32,586 nt of DNA from an uncultured Alteromonadaceae bacterium. Its GTDB lineage: Bacteria; Pseudomonadota; Gammaproteobacteria; Enterobacterales; Alteromonadaceae. Position 1 is the first letter of the stretch. Every line of letters begins with the position of its first letter. The notes below the pieces were generated by a model. It made no database searches and was not told where the DNA came from. It worked only from the letters and a program-made list of their open reading frames with translations. Both the position numbers and the translations under genes were made by a program. Positions 1 to 7,494 of this stretch are shown in pieces. The stretch spans positions 1 to 32,586 of the forward strand of contig CALKGI010000034.1 of NCBI GenBank assembly GCA_938085045.1, given 5' to 3'.

Positions 1-1074
1 CAATACAATCAATTGTTGGCTGACAAATGTGAGTCAATCAAAAGCAATTTTGGCGAGTTGGCTATGCCACCTGTTGAGGTTTTTGCCTCAGACAAGACCC
101 ACTATCGTTTGCGCGCCGAATTTAGAGTGTGGCACGAAGGCGAAGATTTATACCACATCATGTTTGACCCCGTAGACAAATCAAAAATTCGCATCGAAAA
201 CTGGTTACCCGGCTCAACAACCATTTATCAACTGATGCCAATACTAATAGAAAAACTCAAAGCCAGCCCCAAGTTGCGCCAAAAACTCTTTCAAATCGAT
301 TACCTATCGACCTTAAGCGGCGAAATATTAGTGTCTTTGTTGTATCACCGCCAATTAGATGAAGAATGGGAAGCGCAGATAAAACAATTAAAGCAAACGT
401 TAAGTGACCAGTTCAAAATCGATTTTGTTGGCCGAGCCAGAAAACAAAAAATCATTCTAGATAGAGATTATGTCAACGAGCAACTAAGCATTCACGGTCG
501 CAAGCTTGAATACCAGCAGGTCGAAAACAGCTTTACTCAGCCCAACGGAACAATGAACCAACAAATGATTGAGTGGGCAATAGATGCCAGCAAAGGCAAT
601 GGCGGCGACTTGTTAGAATTATATTGCGGCAATGGCAATTTCTCGATTGCGATGGCAGCCCACTTTGACCGAGTGTTGGCCACCGAAATATCCAAAAGTT
701 CAGTCAACTCAGCGCAACACAATATTGCCGTAAACAAAATAGACAACGTCGATATCATTCGTATGTCGAGCGAAGATTTTACCGAGGCATTAAAAGGTGA
801 ACGTGAATTCAGACGCCTCGAAGGCATTGATTTGAGCAGCTACAACTGTCAAACCATATTGGTCGACCCACCCCGTAGTGGCCTAGACAAAGACACCGAA
901 GCCATGGTCGCAGGCTACGACAACATTATTTATATTTCGTGTAATCCTAATACGTTAAAGGACAATTTGGACGCTTTGTGTAAAACCCACAAAGTCGAAA
1001 AATTTGCCATGTTTGACCAATTTCCTTATACCGACCATATGGAATGCGGGGTTTATTTGACACGTAATAGTTAA
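1..1074 (+). CDS. trmA: tRNA (uracil-5-)-methyltransferase TrmA, 5' end cut by the window
   Basis: Makes 5-methyluridine at position 54 of the tRNA T-loop using S-adenosylmethionine. The reading frame is open from base 1 and its first residues (QYNQLLADK) align with residues from about 10 of E. coli TrmA, so roughly nine residues and the start codon lie outside the window. The TTG at 13 is internal, not the start. Visible motifs are the SAM-binding [16 protein letters not shown], and ISCNP, whose cysteine (bases 940-942) is the family's catalytic nucleophile. Identity to the E. coli protein is high along the whole length and the C-terminus is complete. It converges on fabR, leaving 25 bp with no clear terminator. 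TrmA is established as an RNA methylase and tRNA chaperone in E. coli; identity is nearly certain. Confidence 0.97.
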   Translation, partial: QYNQLLADKCESIKSNFGELAMPPVEVFASDKTHYRLRAEFRVWHEGEDLYHIMFDPVDKSKIRIENWLPGSTTIYQLMPILIEKLKASPKLRQKLFQIDYLSTLSGEILVSLLYHRQLDEEWEAQIKQLKQTLSDQFKIDFVGRARKQKIILDRDYVNEQLSIHGRKLEYQQVENSFTQPNGTMNQQMIEWAIDASKGNGGDLLELYCGNGNFSIAMAAHFDRVLATEISKSSVNSAQHNIAVNKIDNVDIIRMSSEDFTEALKGEREFRRLEGIDLSSYNCQTILVDPPRSGLDKDTEAMVAGYDNIIYISCNPNTLKDNLDALCKTHKVEKFAMFDQFPYTDHMECGVYLTRNS

Positions 1075-1099
1075 CGTTGTTAGTTCTTAGGTCAACAGC

Positions 1100-1717
1100 T
1101 CAGCTTTTTCGGTTAAGCAACATGGCGCCCTTGGCAACAAGCCGCAGTTGCTTCTTGGTACGAATGGCAAGTTCAGCCCGCTTCTCATTATCCAAATCTA
1201 ACGCTTCGGCGCCTGCGTTAAACACAATGGTCACCAGTGCATCAGCTTCAATTCTCGCATTCTCTAGCGAAGTACCGTTAGCTCGGCATAGGTAGTCACT
1301 CAGCTCGGCGATAAAATGTTGGTTTTCACGGTAAACAGCTGAACGAAAAGCAGCAGATGTGCCAGAGCGTTCACGCAACAGTAAACGAAAGACGTTTGAG
1401 TTGTTTTCAATGAATTCCATAAACGTTGCAACAGAGGTTTGAATCACACTACCGCCACTGGCAATTCTCTCGCGAGCTTGGCGCATGAGCTGACGTAACG
1501 TCAATCCAGCCTCATCCACCATGGTCAAACCCAATTCATTCATATCCGAAAAGTGGCGGTAAAAAGAGGTAGGAGCAATACCGGCTTCACGAGAGACTTC
1601 ACGCAAACTCAAGCTCGAAAAGCTTTTATCGGCGCTCAATTGACTGAACGCTGCGTCAATCAACGCCCGTCTGGTTTTTTCTTTCTGCTGTGCCCGCACA
1701 CCCAAAGTTGTAGTCAA
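1100..1717 (-). CDS. fabR: TetR-family repressor FabR of unsaturated fatty acid synthesis
   Basis: A 205-residue TetR-type repressor. In E. coli FabR represses fabA and fabB and senses the ratio of unsaturated to saturated acyl chains. The stretch [12 protein letters not shown] followed by the helix-turn-helix [14 protein letters not shown] (about residues 43-56) is almost identical to E. coli FabR, and so is the [15 protein letters not shown] segment of the ligand domain. The start is unclear. A stop codon precedes TTG at 1717, and no ATG is available in frame. TTG at 1717 has a weak GAAG five bases upstream. TTG at 1705 would give the usual FabR N-terminus MGVRAQQ but lacks a ribosome binding site. 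The gene is divergent from a desaturase whose promoter carries a FabR-type operator, which supports a role in controlling membrane unsaturation. Confidence 0.95.
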   Translation of the reverse strand: MTTTLGVRAQQKEKTRRALIDAAFSQLSADKSFSSLSLREVSREAGIAPTSFYRHFSDMNELGLTMVDEAGLTLRQLMRQARERIASGGSVIQTSVATFMEFIENNSNVFRLLLRERSGTSAAFRSAVYRENQHFIAELSDYLCRANGTSLENARIEADALVTIVFNAGAEALDLDNEKRAELAIRTKKQLRLVAKGAMLLNRKS

Positions 1718-1752
1718 TTACTTCTGCCATTTCCCGATACCATCATGAGGGG

Positions 1753-1781
1753 ATTTAATACCGCCAGCCAAATCAGTGCAA
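1753..1781 (-). promoter_or_regulatory. candidate promoter of fabR
   Basis: Reading on the minus strand, TTGCAC (1781-1776) and TTAAAT (1758-1753) are 17 bp apart. This would start RNA near 1746 and leave a leader of about 30 bases before the FabR start. It is a by-eye match to the sigma-70 consensus, with no recognised operator over it. Confidence 0.4.
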
Positions 1782-1860
1782 GTCTTTTTTTGGTGAATAT
1801 TATCGAAATGTCGCCTCACTTAAAAAGGTCACACACCAATTAGATGCGTCTGAGACCCTC

Positions 1861-1888
1861 TTGACATCATAAAAAATCCAGATAAAAT
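1861..1888 (+). promoter_or_regulatory. sigma-70 promoter of the desaturase gene
   Basis: A perfect -35 box TTGACA (1861-1866) is followed after 16 bp by TAAAAT (1883-1888). The predicted start falls near 1895, inside the FabR-type palindrome at 1890-1907, so repressor binding would block initiation. The leader to the ATG at 1922 is about 27 bases and has no obvious Shine-Dalgarno sequence. Confidence 0.75.
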
Positions 1889-1889
1889 C

Positions 1890-1907
1890 AGCGTACACTT
1901 GTAAGCT
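1890..1907. promoter_or_regulatory. FabR-type operator palindrome
   Basis: AGCGTACACTTGTAAGCT is an 18-bp palindrome of the form AGCnTACAnnTGTAnGCT. This resembles the AGCGTACA-type FabR site of the E. coli fabA and fabB promoters. It sits one base after the -10 box of the desaturase promoter and between fabR and its likely target. The palindrome is seen directly; that FabR is the ligand is inferred from the neighbouring gene and the known site. Confidence 0.8.
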
Positions 1908-1921
1908 TAAATAAAAATATC

Positions 1922-3070
1922 ATGAAAAAACCCGCCATTGTCTGGTTAAACGTATCCATTTTCTCAATTACCGGCCTTATTGCCTTGCTTGGCGTGCCTT
2001 ACTACGCCTATACCGTAGGCTTTGACCTATTTACGCTAATTGCCACCTTTTTAGCCTTGGGTTTTTGTGGTTTGTCTATCACCGCTGGATATCATAGGTT
2101 GTGGGCACACAAAACCTATCAAGCCCATCCAATTCTCGAATTTATTCTAGCCATTGGTGGTGCATTTGCCTTGCAAAACAGCATCTTGCATTGGTCGAGT
2201 GATCATCGCGTTCATCATAAACATGTTGATGACAACGACAAAGACCCCTACTCGGCCAAGATGGGTTTTTGGCACAGCCACATTGGTTGGATGTTAAGAG
2301 ATTATCAAGCCAGCCGCTATAGCGATTACAATAACGCTAGAGACTTACAGCGCAATAAAATCGTCATGTGGCAACACAACAACTATCTAGCGCTAGCGAT
2401 TGGCACAAATGTTGGTATTCCATTGCTGTTAGGTTTAATGCACGGCCAGCTGTTGGCCATGTTCTTATCTGTTGGTGTTTTACGTTTGGTGCTCAATCAC
2501 CACAGTACTTTCTTTATTAACTCTTTGGCACACGTGTGGGGTGAACAACCTTACACCGACAAAAATACCGCCCGAGACAACGGAATTCTGGCGTTTTTTA
2601 CTTATGGTGAGGGTTATCACAACTTCCACCACATCTTTGAGGGCGATTACCGCAATGGCATTAAATGGTGGCATTATGATCCGACCAAATGGTTTATTAA
2701 AGCCTGTTCATACATCAAATTAACCAGTAACTTGAAAGTATCACCCGAGAGCCGAATTGAAAAAGCCCGAGCCGATATGCTGCTTAAAACCTCAAAAGAG
2801 CGACTGCTCAAGCTGAAAAAAATGGCTAACTATCAAGAACAGTTAGACAAGTTGCAACAAGAATACGAAAACCTGATGACCCAGCTCAACGATTATTACG
2901 ACACCAAACGACGTTTGCTAGACATCAAGAAAAAAGATATTCAAGACCGAGTAGCCCAATTGGCTTTGCATCAAGAACTCAGTAAACAAACCGAGCAGCT
3001 TAAGCAACGTTGGCATTTACAAAAGAAACAATGGTTAGCATTCAACCAAAATTTGCAAATAGCTAGCTGA
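1922..3070 (+). CDS. membrane acyl-CoA (delta-9 type) fatty acid desaturase
   Basis: A 382-residue integral-membrane di-iron desaturase that would put a double bond into saturated acyl chains. The three histidine boxes of the stearoyl-CoA desaturase family are intact: HRLWAH (58-63), HRVHH (95-99) and HNFHH (233-237), plus NHH (192-194). Hydrophobic segments lie near residues 8-30, 37-55, 72-85 and 155-190. After about residue 275 the protein adds some 100 charged, helical residues rich in K, E, Q and L that look like a coiled coil and carry no desaturase motif. The gene has its own promoter with a FabR-type operator, so it probably acts as an aerobic route to unsaturated lipids under FabR control. 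The exact substrate and double-bond position cannot be read from the sequence. Confidence 0.92.
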   Translation: MKKPAIVWLNVSIFSITGLIALLGVPYYAYTVGFDLFTLIATFLALGFCGLSITAGYHRLWAHKTYQAHPILEFILAIGGAFALQNSILHWSSDHRVHHKHVDDNDKDPYSAKMGFWHSHIGWMLRDYQASRYSDYNNARDLQRNKIVMWQHNNYLALAIGTNVGIPLLLGLMHGQLLAMFLSVGVLRLVLNHHSTFFINSLAHVWGEQPYTDKNTARDNGILAFFTYGEGYHNFHHIFEGDYRNGIKWWHYDPTKWFIKACSYIKLTSNLKVSPESRIEKARADMLLKTSKERLLKLKKMANYQEQLDKLQQEYENLMTQLNDYYDTKRRLLDIKKKDIQDRVAQLALHQELSKQTEQLKQRWHLQKKQWLAFNQNLQIAS

Positions 3071-3087
3071 TAAAACGACCAATAACA

Positions 3088-3130
3088 CCGCTTGTTTGTT
3101 CTAGAGCAATATCTAGTTCAAAACAAGCGG
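3088..3130. repeat. long hairpin between the desaturase gene and sthA
   Basis: CCGCTTGTTT (3088-3097) pairs perfectly with AAACAAGCGG (3121-3130), and CTAGA/TCTAG (3101-3105, 3112-3116) can pair inside. No run of T follows on either strand, so it is not a standard intrinsic terminator. It may still stop or stabilise the desaturase transcript, which ends 18 bases upstream. Confidence 0.5.
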
Positions 3131-3213
3131 GGTTCTCCCATCTACATTTGACCGTATCCCTGTTATTATCTGTCGCACTGGCAATCTAGGGCAATCACAG
3201 GGCAAAACCAACG

Positions 3214-4668
3214 ATGACAGACGCACAAGACAGCACTGAGCACAGCGAAATCACCCAGCAAAGCAAACCCGTCAATTATCAATATGATGCAATTATTATC
3301 GGCACTGGCCCCGGCGGCGAAGGCGCAGCGATTAACTTGGCTAAAAGCAATCAGCGAGTTGCCATTATTGAACGTCAAAAATCCGTTGGCGGCGGCTGTA
3401 CTCACTCAGGCACTATCCCTTCTAAGGCGCTACGTCATACCGTCAGCCGTTTAATGGAATTTAATGCCAACCCCTTGTTCAGCAAAGAAGAAGCGGCGGT
3501 ACGACTGTCTTTTCCCGATATACTCACTCATGCTCGTACAGTGATCAGCAAACAAACCAAAATGCGCGGCTCTTTTTACAGTCGTAATAAAATCAAGCTA
3601 ATCCATGGTGAGGCTTCATTTGTCGACAAACATACCCTAGAAGTGTTGCACGATGACGGCAGTGTTGACGTAGTAACGGCCAAAAAAATCGTTATAGCCT
3701 GTGGCTCTCGCCCCTACCGACCAGAGAACGTCGACTTTGACCATGACAATATTTTTGACTCCGACACCATCTTAAAACTACAAAACAGCCCACGTTCAAT
3801 CATCATTGTTGGTGCCGGGGTTATTGGTTCTGAATACGCTTCTATTTTTAGAGGACTGGGTGTTAAAGTCGATTTGATCAACAATCGTGACCGCTTATTG
3901 TCTTTTCTCGATGCCGAAATATCTCAATCGCTAAGCTACCATTTTTGGAATAGTGGTGTGGTCATTCGCGACAACGAAGAGTTTGAAACCATCAAAGGCA
4001 CCCCAGATGGCGTTGTAGTTGAGTTTAAATCGGGCAAAAAGATGAAAGCTTCTTGCCTATTATTTGCCAATGGTCGCACCGGTAATACCAATAGCTTAAA
4101 GCTCGAAAACATTGGCCTTCAAGCCGATGGCCGTGGTCAGCTTAAGGTTAACAATAAGTATCAGACCGAAATCGACAACATCTATGCGGTAGGCGATGTG
4201 ATAGGTTATCCTAGCCTAGCGAGCGCCGCATTTGACCAAGGCCGTATTGCTGCCGACGCCATGGCTGGCAATAAAAATGGCACCGCCAAGTTGATTACAG
4301 ACATTCCAACTGGCATTTACACCATTCCCGAAATCAGTTCAGTGGGTCGAAACGAACAAGAGTTAACCGCGGCCAAAGTGCCCTACGAGGTCGGTCGTTC
4401 ACAGTTCAAACACTTAGCCAGAGCACAAATTACTGGCACTGATGTTGGCTGCCTTAAAATACTGTTTCACCGCGAAACCAAAGAGATACTCGGCATTCAT
4501 TGTTTTGGCGACAGCGCTGCTGAAATCATTCACATTGGCCAAGCCATCATGCAACAAAAAGGCAAAGCCAATACCATAGAGTATTTTGTTCACACCACCT
4601 TTAACTACCCAACCATGGCTGAAGCCTACCGGGTAGCAGCGCTTAATGGCCTGAACCGCCTGTTCTGA
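3214..4668 (+). CDS. sthA: soluble pyridine nucleotide transhydrogenase SthA
   Basis: A 484-residue cytosolic flavoprotein that passes reducing equivalents between NADPH and NAD+, as known for E. coli SthA (UdhA). The FAD motif is [10 protein letters not shown] (residues 30-39) and the NAD(H) Rossmann motif GAGVIG lies near residue 200. [13 protein letters not shown] is typical of SthA: compared with lipoamide dehydrogenase one cysteine of the redox disulfide is replaced, so the enzyme is not a disulfide reductase. Similarity to E. coli SthA runs to the last residues (ALNGLNRLF). The N-terminus is about 15 residues longer than in E. coli and polar; there is no strong ribosome binding site, so the start is only moderately certain. 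The next gene begins two bases after the stop, suggesting translational coupling. Confidence 0.97.
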   Translation: MTDAQDSTEHSEITQQSKPVNYQYDAIIIGTGPGGEGAAINLAKSNQRVAIIERQKSVGGGCTHSGTIPSKALRHTVSRLMEFNANPLFSKEEAAVRLSFPDILTHARTVISKQTKMRGSFYSRNKIKLIHGEASFVDKHTLEVLHDDGSVDVVTAKKIVIACGSRPYRPENVDFDHDNIFDSDTILKLQNSPRSIIIVGAGVIGSEYASIFRGLGVKVDLINNRDRLLSFLDAEISQSLSYHFWNSGVVIRDNEEFETIKGTPDGVVVEFKSGKKMKASCLLFANGRTGNTNSLKLENIGLQADGRGQLKVNNKYQTEIDNIYAVGDVIGYPSLASAAFDQGRIAADAMAGNKNGTAKLITDIPTGIYTIPEISSVGRNEQELTAAKVPYEVGRSQFKHLARAQITGTDVGCLKILFHRETKEILGIHCFGDSAAEIIHIGQAIMQQKGKANTIEYFVHTTFNYPTMAEAYRVAALNGLNRLF

Positions 4669-4670
4669 AG

Positions 4671-6065
4671 ATGAGCAAGTTATTCGTAAAATGGTCAAAA
4701 ACCTTGGCAATGCTCACCTTGGTGAGCATTGGCTTTAATGCCAAAGCAGATTTTTATCAGGTGAACCTGCAATACCTTGCGGGAGACTACCAAAGCAGTT
4801 TCCCTCAATTACTCAGCCTCGCACAACAAGGCAACAGCTCGGCGCAACTGACGATAGCTAATGCCTATGCCAAAGGCAATGGCACTAACGTCGACTACAT
4901 TCAGGCTTTTGCTTGGGTGATGTTAGCATTAGACAACAAACATCCTGCCGCTCAAACCGCTTACATGGAATACCGCACTAAGGTGCCATCTAGAAGAAAA
5001 GCCAAGCTGCACTATAAACAATTGAAGAGCAAGTATGGCAAAGATGCGCTCAACGCTTCTGTATTCCCAGAAGTGTTAGCTGAAACAGAACCTTTCATTA
5101 AACACGCCATTGCAATCAGTAAACCTGACCCAGAATATGCAGTGTCCGTTTACGAAAAAAAATCCAATATTTGGGCTATCGCTCAATTTGATGTCAATGA
5201 AAACGGCAAGACACAGAACGTCAATATACTGGCCGCTTATCCAAATGATGACATTAGCGATGCAGTGATAAGAGCAATTAACAGTTGGCAATTTCAGCCC
5301 CGTTACGACAGTCAAAACAACCCCGTTCGTCACGACAATCAGCTGAGGTTATTTGAACTGTTCGCTAAACGTGGCGATTTTGACAAGTCTGCGGCTCACC
5401 AACAATTACTGACCAAAGCCAAACAAGGTCATGGCGCAGAACAATATATGTATGCAAAATTAGTAGAAGCTGGTAGAACGCCCGAAAATGGTCCAACTTC
5501 ATTAGATTGGTTAATAAAGTCGGCGGTTAATGGTTACGCCAAGGCGCAATTTGAACTGTATCAATGCTTGAGCGTTCAAGGTCATTGCAAAGCCGACCCA
5601 GTCAAAGCGTTGCATTGGCTTAACGCCGCCAATCAAAACGGCGAACCGCAATCGACCATGCTACTAATCCAAGCATACCTAACGCCAGACAATCCACTGG
5701 TAAACTATTCTCCGCAAAAAGCCCAAGCGACTTTAATAGAGCTTATTAAAAACGATGACTTGCAAGCCCTGGTGCTGTACAGCAAATTACTGGCCACCAG
5801 CGACGATGCTTCAGTAAAAGACACCGAGGCGGCCATAAAATACGCGCAACAAGCCATGGCACTAGATAACAACAACCCTCATTTACTATCCGTTTTAGGC
5901 ATTACCCATTACGAGCTAGGTAAAAATGACCAAGGCCAAGGTTATTTGATGAAAGCCATCACCGAGGCCGAATATCGCCAATGGCCAATTGACCATTTTG
6001 TTAATTTGCTTGAGCAGTATCAGATATCTACGTTGTTGCCTGCACCGGTGCCTGTTAAACCTTAG
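4671..6065 (+). CDS. secreted Sel1-repeat protein with an internal TonB C-terminal-like domain
   Basis: 464 residues, with a signal peptide of about 26 residues ending NAKA, so probably periplasmic. Residues about 35-125 and 235-450 contain helical Sel1/TPR-like repeats (for example NSSAQLTIANAYAKGNG and GHGAEQYMYAKLVEAG). Between them, about residues 150-228, is a TonB C-terminal-like domain with the usual pattern FDVNENGKTQNVNIL...DAVIRAINSWQFQPR. No N-terminal anchor or proline-rich spacer is present, so it is not an energy-transducing TonB. Such domains can act as protein-binding modules; the partner is unknown. The start is two bases after the sthA stop, so it is likely translated from the same mRNA. 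No function can be assigned beyond a periplasmic scaffold-type role. Confidence 0.85.
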   Translation: MSKLFVKWSKTLAMLTLVSIGFNAKADFYQVNLQYLAGDYQSSFPQLLSLAQQGNSSAQLTIANAYAKGNGTNVDYIQAFAWVMLALDNKHPAAQTAYMEYRTKVPSRRKAKLHYKQLKSKYGKDALNASVFPEVLAETEPFIKHAIAISKPDPEYAVSVYEKKSNIWAIAQFDVNENGKTQNVNILAAYPNDDISDAVIRAINSWQFQPRYDSQNNPVRHDNQLRLFELFAKRGDFDKSAAHQQLLTKAKQGHGAEQYMYAKLVEAGRTPENGPTSLDWLIKSAVNGYAKAQFELYQCLSVQGHCKADPVKALHWLNAANQNGEPQSTMLLIQAYLTPDNPLVNYSPQKAQATLIELIKNDDLQALVLYSKLLATSDDASVKDTEAAIKYAQQAMALDNNNPHLLSVLGITHYELGKNDQGQGYLMKAITEAEYRQWPIDHFVNLLEQYQISTLLPAPVPVKP

Positions 6066-6090
6066 CTCAAAATTATTCGAAATAACCAAC

Positions 6091-6230
6091 GTAAGGAGCG
6101 CATTGGGCACGCGTAACTTATACGCCAATACCAGCTTCAAAAAATAAATATTAAATTTATCAGACAAGTTACATATGAACATTCGCATTAAGCAGGTGGG
6201 ATACCGGTAGGTTACGCGTGCGCACCCTAC
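6091..6230. repeat. degenerate inverted-repeat (MITE/REP-like) element
   Basis: This fills much of the 334-bp gap between 6065 and 6400. GCACGCGTAAC (6107-6117) is repeated in perfect inverted form as GTTACGCGTGC (6211-6221). Outside these the arms continue imperfectly (GTAAGGAGCGC on the left; GCACCCTAC on the right). The inner 90 bp is AT-rich and has no gene. It looks like an old palindromic mobile element. Whether copies exist elsewhere in the genome cannot be seen here. Confidence 0.45.
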
Positions 6231-6283
6231 GGCGATTAAACAGGCTTATGCAACAGCCATGACGAATGTTTTATCGATAAAAG

Positions 6284-6324
6284 CCCCCCCCCCAAAAAAA
6301 AACGAGTTTTTAACGAAAAAACTC
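6284..6324. other. C10-A9 homopolymer tract followed by a small hairpin
   Basis: Ten C (6284-6293) run directly into nine A (6294-6302). Next comes GAGTTTTT (6304-6311), paired with AAAAACTC (6317-6324) across a short loop. The tract lies just upstream of a sigma-28-type promoter. Long homopolymers slip in replication and are also prone to sequencing error, so the exact length is doubtful. Confidence 0.6.
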
Positions 6325-6335
6325 AAAATAAATCC

Positions 6336-6362
6336 TCAACTTTGTGGCTTGCCCGCCGATAA
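6336..6362 (+). promoter_or_regulatory. sigma-28 (FliA) flagellar-class promoter
   Basis: TCAACTTT (6336-6343), 11 bp, then GCCGATAA (6355-6362). This matches the FliA consensus TAAAGTTT-N11-GCCGATAA with exact spacing, a perfect -10 and two mismatches in the -35. It lies about 30 bp before a GAGGAGGT ribosome binding site and the gene at 6400. The match is direct; control by FliA is inferred. Confidence 0.8.
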
Positions 6363-6385
6363 GGCATATACGGCACATTTTCTTT

Positions 6386-6393
6386 GAGGAGGT
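6386..6393 (+). promoter_or_regulatory. strong Shine-Dalgarno site
   Basis: GAGGAGGT ends six bases before the ATG at 6400. It is the strongest ribosome binding site seen in the window and fixes the start of the next gene, suggesting high translation once transcribed. Confidence 0.85.
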
Positions 6394-6399
6394 AGAACC

Positions 6400-7479
6400 A
6401 TGAAAATCGCCACTTCACAAGTTTCTGTCACCAATGACTACCAGCACAAATCAGCGTCGGCACGTCAAGTTAGTATGGTTAAACAGGCAAAGGTTGGACA
6501 AACAACCGTAGATATCAGCAGCACGCAAGCAGCGCAACTTAAACTCATGGCCACCACAGGCCTTGAAACTCAGGCTGGCCAATTGCCACAACTACCTCAG
6601 TCGGCAGTCCAAGGCAAAGATAATAAAGTTTCAGATGACCTAGATAATCCCGCGCATTATGAAAAGGGCATTTACGTCATGAAATTGCTGCTCGAACGCA
6701 TGTCGGGCAAAAAAATTCAAATGTTCGACACCCAGCGCTTTATGAACCAAGCCCACGAAACCACCGAGCAAAACGCTAAGCTCAGTGCCCAACAACGCGT
6801 TGGCCCAGGTAACGGTCAAGAAAACCCCGGCGACCTGATGCGTGTCACTGAATATCAGTACGAAAAACAAAGCAACCAATTACAGTTTGCCGGCAGTATT
6901 GAATTAGAAAATGGCCAACAGCACAAGTTTGCTTTTGGCGTTAGCTTTTCTCAAGAATATGAATCAATTTCAACTCAGGTATTAAAACGAGAAGAGCTAA
7001 AAGACCCACTAGTGATCAGCTTTTCGACCAACCCGGTAACGCTGTCAAACAAAAAATTCGACTTCGACATCGACGCTGACCAACAAAAAGACAGCATAGC
7101 CATGCTCGGCTCAGGTTCTGGCTTTTTGGCTATAGATAGAAACGGCGATAACAAAATTAATGATGGCACGGAATTATTTGGTGCCTTATCAGGCAACGGC
7201 TTCGCCGACTTGGCTGCATACGATCAAGACCAAAATGGTTTTATTGATGAGAACGACGATATTTTTAACGAATTGTCGGTTTGGATCAAAAACGAAGGTG
7301 AAGACAAGCTGGTGTCATTAAAAGACACCAACATTGGTGCCATTGCCCTTGAAAATGTCGATACCCCACTTACTATTCGTGATGGTGATGACAAACTAGG
7401 GCTTATTCGTAAAAGTGGGTTTTACTTGAATAATGATGGAACGCCGGGGTTAGTTCAACAGCTAGACTTTGTTGTTTAA
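6400..7479 (+). CDS. calcium-loop (EF-hand-like) protein in the sigma-28 regulon, function unknown
   Basis: 359 residues without signal peptide or membrane segment. The first 80 residues are polar, low in predicted structure and rich in S, T, Q and A. The C-terminal third has two calcium-binding-type loops: DRNGDNKINDGTELFG (246-261), a form common in RTX/VCBS-type proteins, and DQDQNGFIDEND (275-286), a nearly standard EF-hand loop. The family resembles hypothetical proteins of Vibrio, Shewanella and their relatives. A near-perfect FliA promoter and a very strong ribosome binding site precede it, so it is probably made with late flagellar genes. It could be an exported flagellar or adhesion-related protein leaving by a signal-peptide-independent route, but the sequence does not prove that. 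It is followed by topB, which converges on it. Confidence 0.85.
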   Translation: MKIATSQVSVTNDYQHKSASARQVSMVKQAKVGQTTVDISSTQAAQLKLMATTGLETQAGQLPQLPQSAVQGKDNKVSDDLDNPAHYEKGIYVMKLLLERMSGKKIQMFDTQRFMNQAHETTEQNAKLSAQQRVGPGNGQENPGDLMRVTEYQYEKQSNQLQFAGSIELENGQQHKFAFGVSFSQEYESISTQVLKREELKDPLVISFSTNPVTLSNKKFDFDIDADQQKDSIAMLGSGSGFLAIDRNGDNKINDGTELFGALSGNGFADLAAYDQDQNGFIDENDDIFNELSVWIKNEGEDKLVSLKDTNIGAIALENVDTPLTIRDGDDKLGLIRKSGFYLNNDGTPGLVQQLDFVV

Positions 7480-7494
7480 CCCACAACCAACGAG

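Noticed and set aside
3088-3130. Intrinsic terminator after the desaturase gene
   Set aside because: The hairpin is strong but no T run follows on either strand, so it is listed only as a hairpin.
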